Positions 35,100 through 48,600 of a stretch of 62,000 nt of DNA are shown here, one piece after another (within the stretch, counting starts at the first letter, position 1; each line of letters opens with the position of its first letter). The translations under genes and the position numbers were made by a program. Source of the DNA: Mesostigma viride. Its lineage: Eukaryota; Streptophyta; Mesostigmatophyceae; Mesostigmatales; Mesostigmataceae. Under the pieces are notes generated by a model. That model did not search any database, was not told where the DNA came from, and saw nothing but the letters and a program-made list of their open reading frames with translations. Location: positions 3,912,578-3,974,577 of the forward strand of contig RPFO01000034.1 in the NCBI GenBank assembly GCA_009746045.1, given 5' to 3'.

Positions 35100-38000
35100 A
35101 TGAAACCAGATGGCTACTAATAATACCATATACTTCTTTACTATACCTACCTTTTATATACTAAGTACTTGTACTGGTCCACTACACTTCTTTATGATAC
35201 CATACTCTTCTTAACTATATCTAGCTCCTGTATGATCGGCACGGTTCGGCTTGGATCGAGCCGGCCATCTATGTAGGAATCCACCGCAGCCGCGCGTGGA
35301 TCCGACGACCCTCTCTACTGCCATGCCAGGGATCGATGCGCAGCCGCGCGTGGATCCGACGACCCTTCTACTGCCATGCCAGGGATCGATGCGCCAGTGT
35401 GCGGATATTATATATTTTCGATATTCTCTATTTTCTATATAATATATTTTCTCCATGCTATATTCTCTATGGGATAATCTGCAGTTGGTGGTGGGCTTGA
35501 ACGGGTCGTCCCGAAGAGGACCACGTCAGGCACTCAGCACCGCATGTGCACATGGTCCTGGCCTTTTTGGACATGGGCTCACCGGATGCTTGATGATTCT
35601 ACTACTAAGGCGTCCGTACCGAGGCATCTCCGCGTGGGATGCCGGATTCGGCAGCGAGTGCCAGTGACCCCAGACTACGGCCTGACTGCACGTCGCGTCC
35701 CGCGTGACCAACGGACGCGGAGTCCCATGGCACGCGGCCAAGTATTATTATAGGGAGTCTTCCGGCTGGCGGCTATGAGTCACGGCTCCCTGACTTCCTG
35801 GCGCATGAGGGACGCGCCTCGCTTCTCGTGCACCCGTACGTGATTAATTTCACCATTGCGACACGGTGCATGGAGACGGCACGGTGCGTGGAGGCTGTTG
35901 CAACCCCGATGCGACTGGGCGATCAGGCAGGGCGGAGCCTGTACTGAATCGTGGTCGGCCGGCAAACAGATGTACAGCACCTTGTTGAATTGTCGGTAGC
36001 CAACCAATTGGCTACCCCGGCATTGAGTCGACGCCTAGCTGGGTCAGGGCACTCCTGGGCTCGAGTAACCGTGCATGCGGGGCGCGCCCGCGTCCGCCGC
36101 GACCGTCGGGAGTAAGGGCCCCCGGGGCTGCAAGCATATGCGGGCACGGTGCAGTTGCATGGCGACAGCACGTACTGCCGGCAGTAGTGGTGGATGACCC
36201 AGCCGGTCGTGGTTGCACTGGTTGCGCTGGTGCCGGTCGTGGTTGCATCAGAAGCAGGTGGCGGTGTCCGGTCATTGTCTCACCGCCTCAACAGTGCGCG
36301 TGCATGGTGCCGATGCCACATGATGTGGCGCTGTCGCCCCGCAGACTGCCGGTGTCCGAGTAACAACCGGTATCACTGCATAGGGCCGGTACATCCGCTC
36401 TGAGCGGACCCGGCGCTGACGCGCGCTGAGCCATGGCAGAGCACTGAGGTACGGGACGTGCGGGATCTGGCCGTCGAGGGCGAGTCACGGGGACTGTAGT
36501 AACGGCGACCCGAGACTGAGAGGCAGGCAGGACCGAGCTGCTGGAGTCTGAGCACCTGGTCACTGCCCGCGACCCTGTGCATGGCTACCATCGCGCAGTG
36601 TTCGCGTCCCTCCTGTGGGCTGAGCCCGGTAGGGAGTTGTTCCTTGCACCACTGGTGGAGGCCGATCGAGCGTGAGTTGCAAGTGGCTCGTGTCCGCGCG
36701 CCTATGAGGTTGCATGGATGAGGGACTCAGAGCATGGCGTTCCATGTGCATGGCGGGCGGGCTGTGTGGGCGGCAAAATGTACTATACCCCATGGCCATG
36801 CACTGGTACAGGGGTGGTGAGAGGCCTTCAAGCTTCGAGTGGGGGATGTGGCAATGCGCGGTGGGGACTCCATACATAGGGGCGTGTTTCTGTTGCGGGA
36901 ATCGGGATCCTGGGCAAGACAGCCAAGCGGGGTGGACAGGCGGATCGGTCGTGCGCGGGTTTGACCCCGGCCCACGATCGCTGTATGTGCTTGAGCACCT
37001 GTGCGCTGGGCGCGATCGAGCCCGAGGAGCTCTTGTTTGGGACTGCGGGGTTGCTTCGGCCCTACTCCATGAGCAGCACGGTGTCTCGCAGGGGCAACGT
37101 TACTGATACGGCAGTTCCTGCAAGGCGTGTCACTCCCCGATCGACCTGCCCATTGCATTATATAAGTGCGGGCATTGCGGGCGCTATGCAGTCCACGTCG
37201 GCGGCCTTGAGCATCACATGCATATAGGCCTGCGCAAACATCAACCGTGCGCTTGCGGTGGAGTTCAGGCACATTGGCAGTAAGGAATGCGGGGACCGGC
37301 GACTGCTCCGGTCTATGCACGTCGGCCGGAGTGGTGTTGTGCCTAAACTACTGCAGCTTCGTGGAGGAGTTGGCAGGGCGCACTCCAGTGGACACGCTGC
37401 GGGCCCTGCTAGGTTTGGGCACATTATTGGTGCCATTATTGGTGCCATATTATCCAAGTTTCCGGTGTTGATCGACTTTGCCTGTTCCCTGCGCTGGATA
37501 GAGACGTCGGGGCGCACTCTAGTGGACACACTAGGGCCTTGAGGGCACCTGCATGCGTTCGCACGTGCAGGGGAGGCGCACTCTAGCGGCCACGCTAGGG
37601 CTTCCCCCGCTATACAGCCACTCCAGCGGCGGCCAGGGACGGCCACGTTGCATGGTCGGTTGGCTCACGGCGCGCCTGTATTTGAGAGGACGCGTACAAC
37701 TGTCGGTAGTGAGGCGATGGATCAGATTCTTCTGGTTCACGCCCTCGCTTCTGAGCATGGGGCCTGCACCGCATGCTGTGCCTCACCGTCGTCGACGCTA
37801 GTAGTACTTCTTAATCGTCATGTGATTACGCGCATCAGTCGCGCTGTAAGGCTGGGTTTCGGCTGGACGGGATACATGACTGGCCACCTCGTCGGCCGGA
37901 TCATCAAGTTGTATGCAGGAAAAATATTCCCTCTTGCTGACAGGCCCGATTGGCTATATAAAGAGTTGCCCTTGCGTGGCAAGTCTGGGGGGACCTGGTT

Positions 38001-38434
38001 TCACTGGCCCGTTGGTGCACAAGGGCTGGGACATAGTACCCCTATGGTCAACATTTCATCAAGTTTGAGGCTGCTCAGGACCTCAGGACTGGTTGCGCGG
38101 GATTACATGGACTGTGTCTGTGCATTATTATGTGGATGGGATAGGGCACGCGGTGGCGCCCCCTAAGATGGTTCCAGTGGATCGGCGCGCCAACAACGGC
38201 GGTCGCTGAGCTGGTTGTGAGAGTTTTAGGACGGATAGTGGAATTATCCTGTCATCCTGTTTCATGCTACTACGTCAGGGTTGGTCCTGTGTATCAACCT
38301 CTAGAGGAATTGGTATTAGTAACCCGCGGGTGAACCGGGGTTGGGACATAGTACTCTTACAGTAGCGTAGCTTACTTGTTTCCTTTCTATCTCTTGTACG
38401 GTAGGGACTACCGACCCCCGTGGGGGGGGAGGAG
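35100..38434. other. Non-coding 3' half of the young LTR element
   Basis: No RT, RNase H or integrase motif on either strand. Contains AT-rich stretches (35110-35220, 35400-35460), a tandem duplication of about 54 bp (35285-35392, around CAGCCGCGCGTGGATCC), and GC-rich sequence with many short unassignable frames. It ends in the polypurine tract before 38435. Confidence 0.65.
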
Positions 38435-40461
38435 TGTTACGTCCCGGCCCTTTTGGACGGACGTAACAATGGAATAAATTATGTAGTTTGACTTGTTGTC
38501 ATGGTCCGTAGGACTTTGGGACTCATTTCGGGACTTAACCCATGGTCCGCTAGGCCTTTTTTGGCACTTTTTGACCCCTGAAAATGAAAAAAATCATAAC
38601 TCATAGACTACAACTCCAAATACCCTCAACCCAGGTGCCAGGAATATCTACACTTCAAGGGCTTTCAGAATATGCAATAACATCTTGAGTCCAGCAAGTA
38701 GTTTGGAAGATATTAGCTGTCAAAGTTGTCTAAAAGACGATCTTTTTCAGGCAAGAAAAAGTGAACCTACCCCTGTAATCCAGGGCAGGGTTTCAAACAT
38801 CATTTTAATGATTGGATAATTTCAATTGATAGTCCAGGGGTCCCCAACCGAGGGGGGTGCACTCAGAAATGCATTCTGACCATGGCACCACGCTCATATT
38901 GACACATGGGTATGCGTCAATACGCGCTTGTAAACAGGTCTTTATGGCATGCAACACAAATATGCAGTATAACAAGCAACAAAAGACAGCCAAAAGTGCT
39001 GGAATACAAACACGTTGCCTACCTGCACTAACGGAGTGATATACTCCAAAGACATGCCACAAACTGGGCACTTTCAGGGCTAATACCACCCTCTACAGCA
39101 GGTATGGAAGCTTGCTGAACGGTGCACTAATAAACTCGTGAAATGTAATGGATGGAAGACGTATTCCGCTGCAAACAACACGCAAAAACGTGGCCGTACC
39201 TGGCTCGATCACGACCTTTCCGGATTCTGCTGGCCGGGACCCTCATATCTCACACATACTAATGCTATACATGCATAGGCCGCCATATCCGCATCATGCA
39301 TGCATCTGCCATGATTACCATGTTGATGTTCCGTGCATAGATGGCCTATAAACGCATCCGCAAGCCCAGGAAATGGTGCAGCGGATGTCCCGTAATAAAC
39401 AGGATGCTCGGGCTGGCGCAGACTGCCCGGCCATAAGGAGAAAATCGAAAGACGATACGCTATGGCCCATCTGGCACTGACGACCAAGACGGCAGTATTT
39501 TCTCACCTGTATTTTCCCAATCCTGAAAATCTGGCCATGCCTGACTTACGAAAATCACGCATCACCATTCTGAGCAACATTCTGAACCATTTCTAGCCGC
39601 GAGACGCAAAATTTCCTTGCTAACGGCACGTTGGCAGCCATATCTCGTTACGCGCGCGCGCGAGTGAAAATTTCCCGCCAAAGTCACGTGATAATTTCCT
39701 TTCCTGGGCTATATTTTACAGGCTATGGCGAATTACCCCCCCAACCCTATACTTTTTCTGAATGCTCACGAGTTCCTGGACACGTTGGACCACTTGCTGC
39801 CGTCACATCTGGCGCGGCGCTCCCGGAAATTCGCGAAATGTGACGGGTACCAAAACTGGGTGCTGTAGCACCCAGTTTACGGACTATGGGTTAATTTGGG
39901 AATTGTCCCTTGGTCAGGACTTTTGTATGGAACTATGACAGTTTGGGTGATTCGGACCAGTTATTTTGTTGGGCCTAGGTTGTTGTATGCGTGTATCTTC
40001 TAGGGGCCGGTGCAGTCGCGCCGCGCTGCGTACTTTATAGCTAGTTGAGATATTGTACTCATGCGTGGATTCTGTAGGCGAGGGTCGATGTCGACCCGAG
40101 GATCTTGTGTGGACTGCATGCTTTGGAAGGTCGGCGCCATGTCGGCGCCCCTTGCCAGCGTAGTGGCAGACCTAGGTGAAATTGGTCCGAGGACGAGAGT
40201 CTCGTCCTCTTGGTTTGATGAATGATAAGTGCGAATACGCCTACACATTAAACCTAGGGCAACTATCCATTTGTAATTGGTATTGCTAGCCATTATAAGT
40301 GTGTATTAAGTAGCTTGGCATCAAGTCGCGGTGCCAGATATCTCACGACCCCAGTCGTGAAGCGCAATCTGCATTAGGCCACCTTGAATCTTCCTAATTC
40401 CGGCATGGTAGATCTTTCGCTACGTGGCTCAGGCTAGGTGTGTCTGGGCTGGGACGTAACA
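38435..40461 (+). repeat. Right LTR, split by a TTAA element
   Basis: TGTTACGTCC...GGGACGTAACA. Removing 38539-39890 and one TTAA leaves 671 bp, nearly identical to the left LTR. It is followed by the ATGGG target duplication. Confidence 0.93.
38539..39890. mobile_element. Non-autonomous piggyBac-like (TTAA) element inside the right LTR
   Basis: 1352 bp flanked by TTAA (38535-38538 and 39891-39894); the left LTR shows the uninterrupted target with a single TTAA. Termini are CCCATGGTCCG and CGGACTATGGG, an inverted repeat with one mismatch. TTAA duplication and CCC...GGG ends are the hallmarks of the piggyBac superfamily. A perfect 12-bp stem with a 2-nt loop lies just inside the right end (39853-39878). 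No transposase-length ORF is present, so it must have been mobilised in trans. Confidence 0.88.
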
Positions 40462-40866
40462 ATGGGGGAGGCTTCCTACATGGAGCTGTTGGAGTTTTCA
40501 GTTCAGCAAGGTGACTTTGATTTGGCTCAGTTCCTCCAGCTCTGCCAGAGGGTGTTTTCCTTTGGAGACTTGACTGTTCTAACCTCTTCTGCAATCCAGG
40601 GTTGCCCAAGTACACTCAGTGTGGAACTCAAGGTCCGTCTGACGCCACTGAGGGTGCTGGTACCTCTGATAGGTGCTAAGTGCATGGTCTGTGGTCAAGA
40701 CCTTTCTGCAGTTCTGGTGGGCGTACAGATCAGGGGTGAGCAGACACAAGACGTCCTCTATACATGGGTGATGGACCCTGAGATTCAGTCTGTGGTGCTC
40801 CTCTCCTATCCAGGGGCATGCCTTCGCTATGCTGCCCAGATGGTGGTATAATTAAAATTAACAATG
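40462..40866 (+). other. Unassigned 130-codon open stretch after the LTR element
   Basis: The frame from the right target duplication is open to a stop at about 40849-40851 (GEASYMELLEF... to AAQMVV). Removal of the LTR element would join it to 27838, so it belongs to the older pre-insertion sequence. I recognise no domain; it may be a remnant of a retroelement polyprotein or chance. Confidence 0.3.
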
Positions 40867-40867
40867 C

Positions 40868-41090
40868 GGACGGTATATCCCTACATATTTCCAGATAAAT
40901 AGGTGTACGTTTATTCCAAATATCCTATATCCCTACATATTTCCAGGTAAATAGGTGTACGTTTATTCCAAATATAGCCAGTAGTTAATCCCTGCTAAGC
41001 CTAGGGTATATCCCTACATATTCCAGGTAAATAGGTGTACGTTTATTCCAAATATAGCCAGTAATTAATCCCTGCTAAGCCTACATATTA
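40868..41090. repeat. Tandem repeat, three copies of a variable unit
   Basis: TATATCCCTACATATT-CCAG and GGTGTACGTTTATTCC recur three times. Copies two and three also share the trailing AATATAGCCAGTA(G/A)TTAATC and CCTGCTAAGCCT. Unit length is about 57-95 bp. Confidence 0.9.
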
Positions 41091-41105
41091 AAGACCAACA
41101 ATACA

Positions 41106-41173
41106 TATTAGCCAATTATGGACCAAAGAGGTGAGAGGGGAAATGAGTATCAGCGAATCCTAAATGAAGGTGG
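41106..41173 (-). repeat. About 70-bp dispersed element upstream of the PfkB-LOG gene (copy 2)
   Basis: Reverse-complement copy of 7045-7118 with few differences, containing ATTAGCCAATTATGGACC (CCAAT box). It lies about 0.65 kb before the PfkB-LOG start codon. Confidence 0.6.
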
Positions 41174-41799
41174 TCACACCTAAAACCGTTGCTTTTATTG
41201 ATTGAAATGGGTATGACCGATGACGTACGGCATGTCGCTCCAGGATGGCTGTGGGGTCACACGTGTCGGCCTGGTGTTAAGGGGGCGACTACAGACTACT
41301 CCAACTGAAAACTGAAAACTGAAGGGAGACACTCGAAGGGAAGGTCAGGAAACAAGCAGACACGCATTAGGCATTCACATTTTTGGATAAAGGCCAGCAG
41401 GCACAGCTCACAAATCACAACTCGAGCTCACACGGACGTGTAGTGGGAAAGCTCGAGCTTCCATCGCAAAGGCGTCCAAAGGCGAATATATCTGGTATTT
41501 CGAAGTCCACGTTTAAGGTGGAATTCAAGGGACTTGCAAGCACGGCAAAACAGACTAGCGATGCACAAGTTACATTTGTATCTCCCGATAAAGACGACTA
41601 TCAATTAGAAATTATATTGTAAAAGGTAAATGAAATGCGGATAGCTGAAACCATAGGGATACTCTAAAGCTCTGGTTGCTCCCTGGTCTGTCGATTTCTG
41701 CAGCTAACCACTTGGGTAATAAGTTCAATTTTTCTGCGTGATATTAAGGAAGCGACGGTAAAGCTAAAAGTAGACGACATAATTCCGGCGTTTTTCTAG
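41174..41799 (+). other. Probable promoter and 5' UTR of the PfkB-LOG gene
   Basis: Contains a short ACTGAAAACTGAAAACTGAA direct repeat (about 41303) and an open stretch without ATG (41383-41622) that ends in TAA before the gene. I see no in-frame upstream extension into the kinase, so the ATG at 41800 is preferred. Confidence 0.4.
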
Positions 41800-42789
41800 A
41801 TGGCTACCTCAGACGCGAATCAAAACAACCGGGACGTGGTGGCCTTGCAACCTCTTGGTGTCATTGACCACGCGGTCTCCGTGACCACCAAGCAACTTGA
41901 AAATCTCCTGGGCAATGATTTTCAGGTGGGAGGCAGCCTAAGAGTGGACGCTGATGCTGTGCAACAGCTTCTGGTAAACGTCGGCGATTTTCTGACGAAA
42001 GCCGGCGGAGGAGCTGCGAACACTCTTCGTGGCCTGTCGGCTGGATTCTCTGTACACAGTCACATGGTAGGGGCATGTGGGAACGATGATTGGGGTTCCA
42101 TTTTCCTGGGCACAATGAAGCGAGCTGGGGTCGACACCTCGCTCGTCCGAGTCAAAGATGGGCGCACGGGCCGTTGTATCTGTTTCATTGACGAGAACGG
42201 GCAGCGCACGATGAGATCGGCACTCAGCAACGCCGTGTGTCTGGCGCCCGAGCAGCTCGAGGAGCGGGACTTCCAGGGTGCCAAGGTTGTCCTTCTTAGC
42301 GGCTACTCTCTGTACACGGAGGGGCTTCTCGAGCGAGCGTTTGCGGCGGTGGCCAAGCAGCCCGAGTGCAAAGTCTGCCTGCGCCTGCCATCCTTTGAGG
42401 TCGTGCGCAACTTCCGCCGGCAGGTGCTCTCGCTGCTCCGCATGGGCGTCGTGCACACAGTCATCCTGAACGAGGACTCGGCAGTCGAGCTCGTTAGGTC
42501 CCCCGAGGACAGCTCGTCGGGGCATGGCCATGATGGCATGCCCAACTTCCTAGCATCCGCCAGCACCGTGACGCCGGAGAGCAAGGATGCCTTTGTCCAC
42601 GCGGCACTGCAGCTGCTCGTGAAGCACTGCCAGCTGGTGGTGGTTACGCTGGCGGAGCGCGGGTGCATTGCCATGGCCGCGGGCAGCGAGGAGATGGTGC
42701 GCGAGGAGGCCGAGAAAGGCATCAAGGTGGTCGACAGCACCGGCGCGGGCGACCTGTTCACTGCGGGGTTCATCTACTCTATGCTGCAG
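41800..42789 (+). CDS. Exon 1: PfkB kinase domain
   Basis: Encodes 330 residues, nearly the whole kinase, ending MLQ at donor GTAAGT in phase 0. The nucleoside/sugar-binding GGSLRVD (44-50) and GGGAAN (69-74), GACGNDDWG (about 91-99) and DSTGAGDLFTAGF (312-324) are intact, including the anion hole and catalytic Asp. The D-G-R-T-G segment followed by RTM is typical of adenosine-kinase-like and plastid PfkB proteins. Substrate cannot be read from sequence alone. Confidence 0.9.
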
Positions 42790-45512
42790 GTAAGTCTGCT
42801 TTCCACAACGGTGACAGTTTGGTGGAAGGGCCTCTACCCTTTTCATGTTTGACATTTGGTAGGTGTGTGGAGCTGTCAAAGAGGTTGCCCCTTTTGTACC
42901 GGATATGTTCATTCCGCCTTCTGTTTTTTGCTCCATGCGCAAGCTAAGATGCGCCAACAGTACTAAATGAGATTCCAGGTCTGCAACATGAAGGGCGCGT
43001 TGAGTGACATCGCATCAGCCTTCCTTGAAATGAATTAATTGAAACAAGCCCGCTTGAGTAGGTCTGACACGGACCACTCTTTGGAAGGCTGTCATTCTGG
43101 CCCTGTCTTGTGGACACGTGTGTTTCCATCATGCGCACCTTGTGCATATAAATGTTTCTTGCAGGTGTGCACCTGTTTTGCATCAAGCCATGAACTCTGG
43201 TGGCTTGCCCTTCCTCGTATATCCACATGCATTGGAATGTCCTTTATGCGTGCACCGTGCATCCAGGACTGGCCGCTTATAACAAGTATTGATTCCTCAC
43301 GCACCATTTTCACGCGAGCCTGTTTCTTTGCATTCTGCATCTATCAGTGGCGGCTGGTCACAGCAACTTCACCCCTTCTGCCTCATCTCGATTTGCTTCA
43401 TGCCTATTGTGCGTGCAGGACTGGCCACTGCGCCGATGCTGCCAGGTGGGCAACCTGGCCGGCGCGGCCGCGGTGCAGGTGCTGGGCGTGGAGGTGTCCC
43501 CCGACGGCTGGCGCTGGATGCATATGCGCATGCACGGCGAGCTGGCGGCCGCGGTTGTGCGTGACTCGGCGCGTGTCGTTCACCAGGAGATGCTCGCGTG
43601 TTACAGCCTCATCGAGAAGCTCGGGCGTGGCGTGGTGTACTACGGCAGTGCACGGTGAGGCCAATGGCTTGGCGGTTGGGATTGTGTTGCTGTGGATGGT
43701 CATTATTGTAATGAGCCGCATGGAGGTAGAGAGTGCTTTCAAAGTTCCCAAGGTCTTAGTCCTTCTTTTCCAAGTTTGCAAGCCGGATATTTGTGCCGAA
43801 TGCATGGTATGGTTGCCTCAATAGGGGCAGCAGCTTGCCTGGACACATCCGTCCGTGCATGTGAGTACTTTTTGACAAGCAGCAACGGGCACTAAGTCGG
43901 TGGAATGCGGTTGGTGTGCACAGCTTGTGAATGGATTTGACAATGCCCCAAACATCTTCTCTAGGAGCAGCACGTCTTGAATGGTACTTGAATGGAAGGC
44001 AGCAGCGCCTTTGAAGTAGAGTTGATCCTCTCGGATGCTGCATCCATGAAACTATGAACATCAAAGAGTTTTAGTAGGCATGACTGGCATCATATTATGG
44101 GGAAATGCTGTGGATTGGGGTTTCTGGGGGATATCCAAAGAGGTCAAGATTGTCCTTGGAGAGAGTTACTAGCATAATTCCCGAGGTTGTGTAGCTATTC
44201 ACTTAAATATACTAATATAGTAAAGCCACACCTGGCCAGGTGTTTCTATACAAGCATACCCGGTTTGCTGTACAGTCGCCGCCTATAGGACAAAATCGTA
44301 ACATAGCCCAGGTACGCACCTTAAGCGGCAGAGTTTTGCTAGCAGGCGCCCCTCCCCTCTCCTGAAAGACTTGTATATTTTCAAACGATAGCTCTCGTCA
44401 CCGGCTACTCAGCTGCATCCTCAAGCCTGCCCAGGCAGTCCGTTCAAAGTTGTATTTTCCATTCCAGCCATGAACACATACTCACTTCCCTTACCATAAT
44501 ATGTGCGAACAGCTAAAAACATCGTCAACCTCCGTCCACCAGCTCTTGACGTGAATGCCAACTTGCAGAAGAGAGATTGTTCAACCCTCGTGTTCATCAT
44601 AGGGGGGCTTGGGTTTTATCTCCTATAAGACACTCCTAGCTAGTCGGTCGGCCAGTCCCTAAATAGATGTACACCAAGCTCACTTCCTAACTAAGTGTCA
44701 TGTAGGCTGTTGCCTGTTGGTAACCACTTAGTGGACATGGCATCGCTGGGATGTGCGTTTTATCTCTCGCGGAATCGGTCAAAATGACCGCTTCACGCGG
44801 CAAGTTAGGTGCATAAAGAGTTTGGCTCATACCGGGGTTAAGTTGTGGTGACACCCGGGCTTAAATTTCGGTCGCCGCCCAAACTTTGGCACCGCAACTT
44901 AAGTCTTAATGCGGAAACGCAACCTTAGAAAATGGAACTTACCACGAGTACAACTGTACTAGTATAATGTATACTATGTTGTCATTGCCTTGCAACAGGT
45001 CGACTGGTCATATACCTACTTTTCTCCCCCATGTCAATCCTGTCCATCAATCCATCGGTTGCTGCACCTCGCACCTTCCTCTGTTGCATGGCAGTCTCAA
45101 GCCCGACAGCATCCACTGGCAGCCAGCAGTTGACCTGGGCCGCGACGTGGCCAACCTGCTCGGGGTTACCACCTGGTCAGGGGGAGGGCCCGGCATGATG
45201 GAGGCGGCCACGCTTGGTGCCATGGCGGCGGGCAAGAAAGTGGGGGGCATCCGCATCGCAAGGGAGGCTGGAACCACCGTCCGTGCATCGTCCACAGGGT
45301 ACCTGCCCGCTGACGCGCAGGTCACCTGCCGGTTCCTGTCGTCGCGCAAGGTCGCTCTGGGTAGGTCCCGTCACCATTGTCCCTGGCATGTCACGAGCAG
45401 GCATGAAACGACGAAAGTGGCTGGATGATGCTTATTGGGTGTACCGCTTCGTGTGTCCGGATGAGCGCGGCAGCTGAAAACTGCCATAGACGTTGACATT
45501 GCTGGGTGCGTG

Positions 45513-45604
<92 letters not shown>

Positions 45605-48600
45605 CACGCAGGCAGGCAGGCAGGCAGGCACGCAGGCAGGCAGGCAGGCAGGCAGGCAGGTAAAGGATGTGCTTTGTTGTTCAAGAGCCATCTGTGCAAG
45701 CGACAGCTTTCTGCCGATGTCGCTTCTTTCCTTTCCAGCTCTGAGTTTGATTTGGTTTCATGCCGTCTTGCCTCGTTGCTTTCATGCAATACGTGCGTAG
45801 CCCAGCTGTCATTTGTTAGCATTTGCTAGCATTGATTCCTGCACGAATTTGTTTGCCATATTTTGTGGCAGGCAGCGAGTTTAGAGAACGCTTACTATGG
45901 TGCCTTTGTTGGCTTGATACCATGTCTTTGTGGAGCCATCAGGTTTTGGGCAAGAGGTTGGGTGACCTAGATGCCCAACACGAGCGGCAACGCATTGCGA
46001 TGTTTGCGTGGCCATACGGACATGATGAGCGCGAGTTGGCTAGGTATTGAACAGGGGAGAGGATGGGTGACATATGCCAGCAATCCCAGTGTCTCACAAT
46101 GGATTCGCCTGTGCAATGTTCGCTAATGTTGCTTCTATTTGCTAATGTGCCTCCCTGTGCCAAACTTGCTGGTGCTACCGTAGTGGACTCCGGTGTGCGT
46201 GTGACAGCAGCGGACAAGACCGCGTACATCATCCTGCCAGGTGGCCTGGGCACCATGGATGAGCTGTTTGAGATCCTTACGCTCATGCAGCTAAAGAAAC
46301 TGGTACGTGCCCGCTGTTCACCATCTGCCCGTACTCACCACCAGAAAAAAAAAGAGCGTATTTCAAAGCTGGATTCTGCAAGTTGCACAGTTTCTCCTGA
46401 CTGGAACGCACATGTAAAAGCATGCTTGTGTCTAGCATACAAGGAACGAGCGCTTCTTTTGTCTAGCTGCAGATTAGCTTGTTTGATGGGCAGACAGAAG
46501 TTATGATAATTAAGATCACTAAGCTCCCAAGAAGACCAGCATTTGATTGAATACAATAAGTGGAGCCCTGCCACAAATGCAGCAGTTAACAGTGGCTTTA
46601 AGGTTTCTCAATCCGCACGCGGAAGCAAGAAGCCTCCAGGGTGGGAGGGAGGGGAAAGAAACAATTGCGGATCACTGCCTGCCTAGCTTGCTTAAGGCAT
46701 GGTCCGCCGACATACAAGCTGACATCATCCTAAATTAAGTAACACCGGCATGCGTCACACGCCGGCCTGAACAGTGCTGAAAATGCCACTACAAACAACG
46801 TGGCCACGCACCCCCAGGCTAGTGCGTTAACCGTACAGGTAGTTGTACAAGGTTCCCAAGACTGACAAACATAAAACTCGCCCATCGACCCCTTGGGCCG
46901 GTCCGAATCCACTATACAGTAATTAATCACGACTCACTAAAGAACCCAAATCAGTCAAATATTCGTTAAGCAACCAGCCGACCCTACAGGTCCCCAGCTA
47001 ACCTCATGCTGATGCAACCAAATACAAATCTTTGCAGTTAAGTCGTATAAAACCTATAATTAATTTTCTCCGACCTCGAATTAATAGCCACCGACCCTTA
47101 TAAACGACCGGGTCATCCAAGGAAAATTCAGGCGAACATGAAACCATTTGTACAGATCGAATTAGTCAGCCCATGTCGCAGACAGCCTTCCACATGCAGG
47201 CCAAGGCACAGCGGCCCTATCTTTCCCGCATGCATTAATTATTATATTCAGAGAAAACCGAATGTTGGCCGAAATCCTTTTTCCGCTTGGCACAAGGTTC
47301 CGGAGAAATATTTATTCTGCGATAACCAATCGGTGGTAACTTGAGTTTATGCGCACATTAACTCTGCGTATTAATCCGGAGCCCTCGTGCCAAGCGGCAG
47401 AAGGTTTCGGCCAACATTCAACCTATCACGACTAAAACATAGCGTCGTGGGGCGTGGGCGAAACTCTAGTCTCGGAATACCCGCACATCTAATCTGATAC
47501 ATACAGTAGGAGTATATATATACCGCTCTCCTTCGGGTGGTGTGTGCCTTGGTTCGGTCGGTCTTTCCCCACTCCACCATCAAGGGTGAGGATGCGAATG
47601 GGGCCCCCTTCTATTCCCCCAACCACCGGCCCGACATTAATTACCGTGCTGGACTACGATGGGCAGGGTTGCCACATGCTCATTGATGTCTCCGTGTCGG
47701 CCGCTCTCCAGTCGCCACATCCTCCGGGCGGCTGTTGACGCCGGCGCTGCTGCCGCCGTGGCCGAGCGCGACAACCTTGCCTGCTACACCAATGTGTGGG
47801 CCCACCGGGTCATCCCCTTTGTCCTTGAGAAGTTCGGGGCCATGGGCCACAAGACGGCGGAGTTTTTTCACGAGTGCTGCCACCGGCGGGAACACCGCCT
47901 CCACCTTGAGGGACAGACTGCACTGTGGTCTACCCGGACATGGTCCTCGTATTACTCTCCCTTGCCCTCACTCGCACGGTGGCTGAAGTGTTATTCCGCC
48001 GCTTCCGGGCCGACTTTGTTGCAACCCAGGCGGTGTAGATCACTTCCCCGGCCTGGTGGACTGGCAGAGATGTTGCTGTGTGTCGTAGTTTGGTGTTGTA
48101 GTTAGTTGTACCTTGAGCTGCCAGGCTTGATCCTTCCAAGTCGGATTCTTACTATCGTCTTTAGGGTTCTTCTTTTTGGGTTTTAATTTCCTTATGTTGC
48201 ATGCCACTCTCACCTCTGTGGTTTATGATAAATTACGGAGGTGAGATTGGCATGTGCACAACAAAAGGAAAACCCTGAAAAGAAGAAGAACCCTAAAGAT
48301 AATAATAGGAATAGTATATACATTACTATAGCATATGTTCTATAATACCATTTTATACTAGTAGGATATTTGCACATTCTTGAATTTGAATATCAAACAT
48401 AGCGGGTGCTAAATAATCCTCCTCCAAGTGGATTCAAGCCTGCGCTCCAGTCGGTCATAGGTCTTAGTTATGATAAACAATGGCCGGAATCCTTTTGCCG
48501 CTCGGCACGAAGGTTCCAACCACTATTTACCCAGCACACGCATAAACGTAGGGCATCAGCAAGTGGTTACCGCTGGGTAAATATTGGTCCGGAGCCTGTG

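Noticed and set aside
41383-41622. Upstream exon or transit peptide of the PfkB-LOG protein
   Set aside because: The frame has no ATG and ends in TAA before any usable donor.
45391-45829. AGRQ- and CLPA-repeat proteins
   Set aside because: Readings of the GCAG tetranucleotide array in intron 3.
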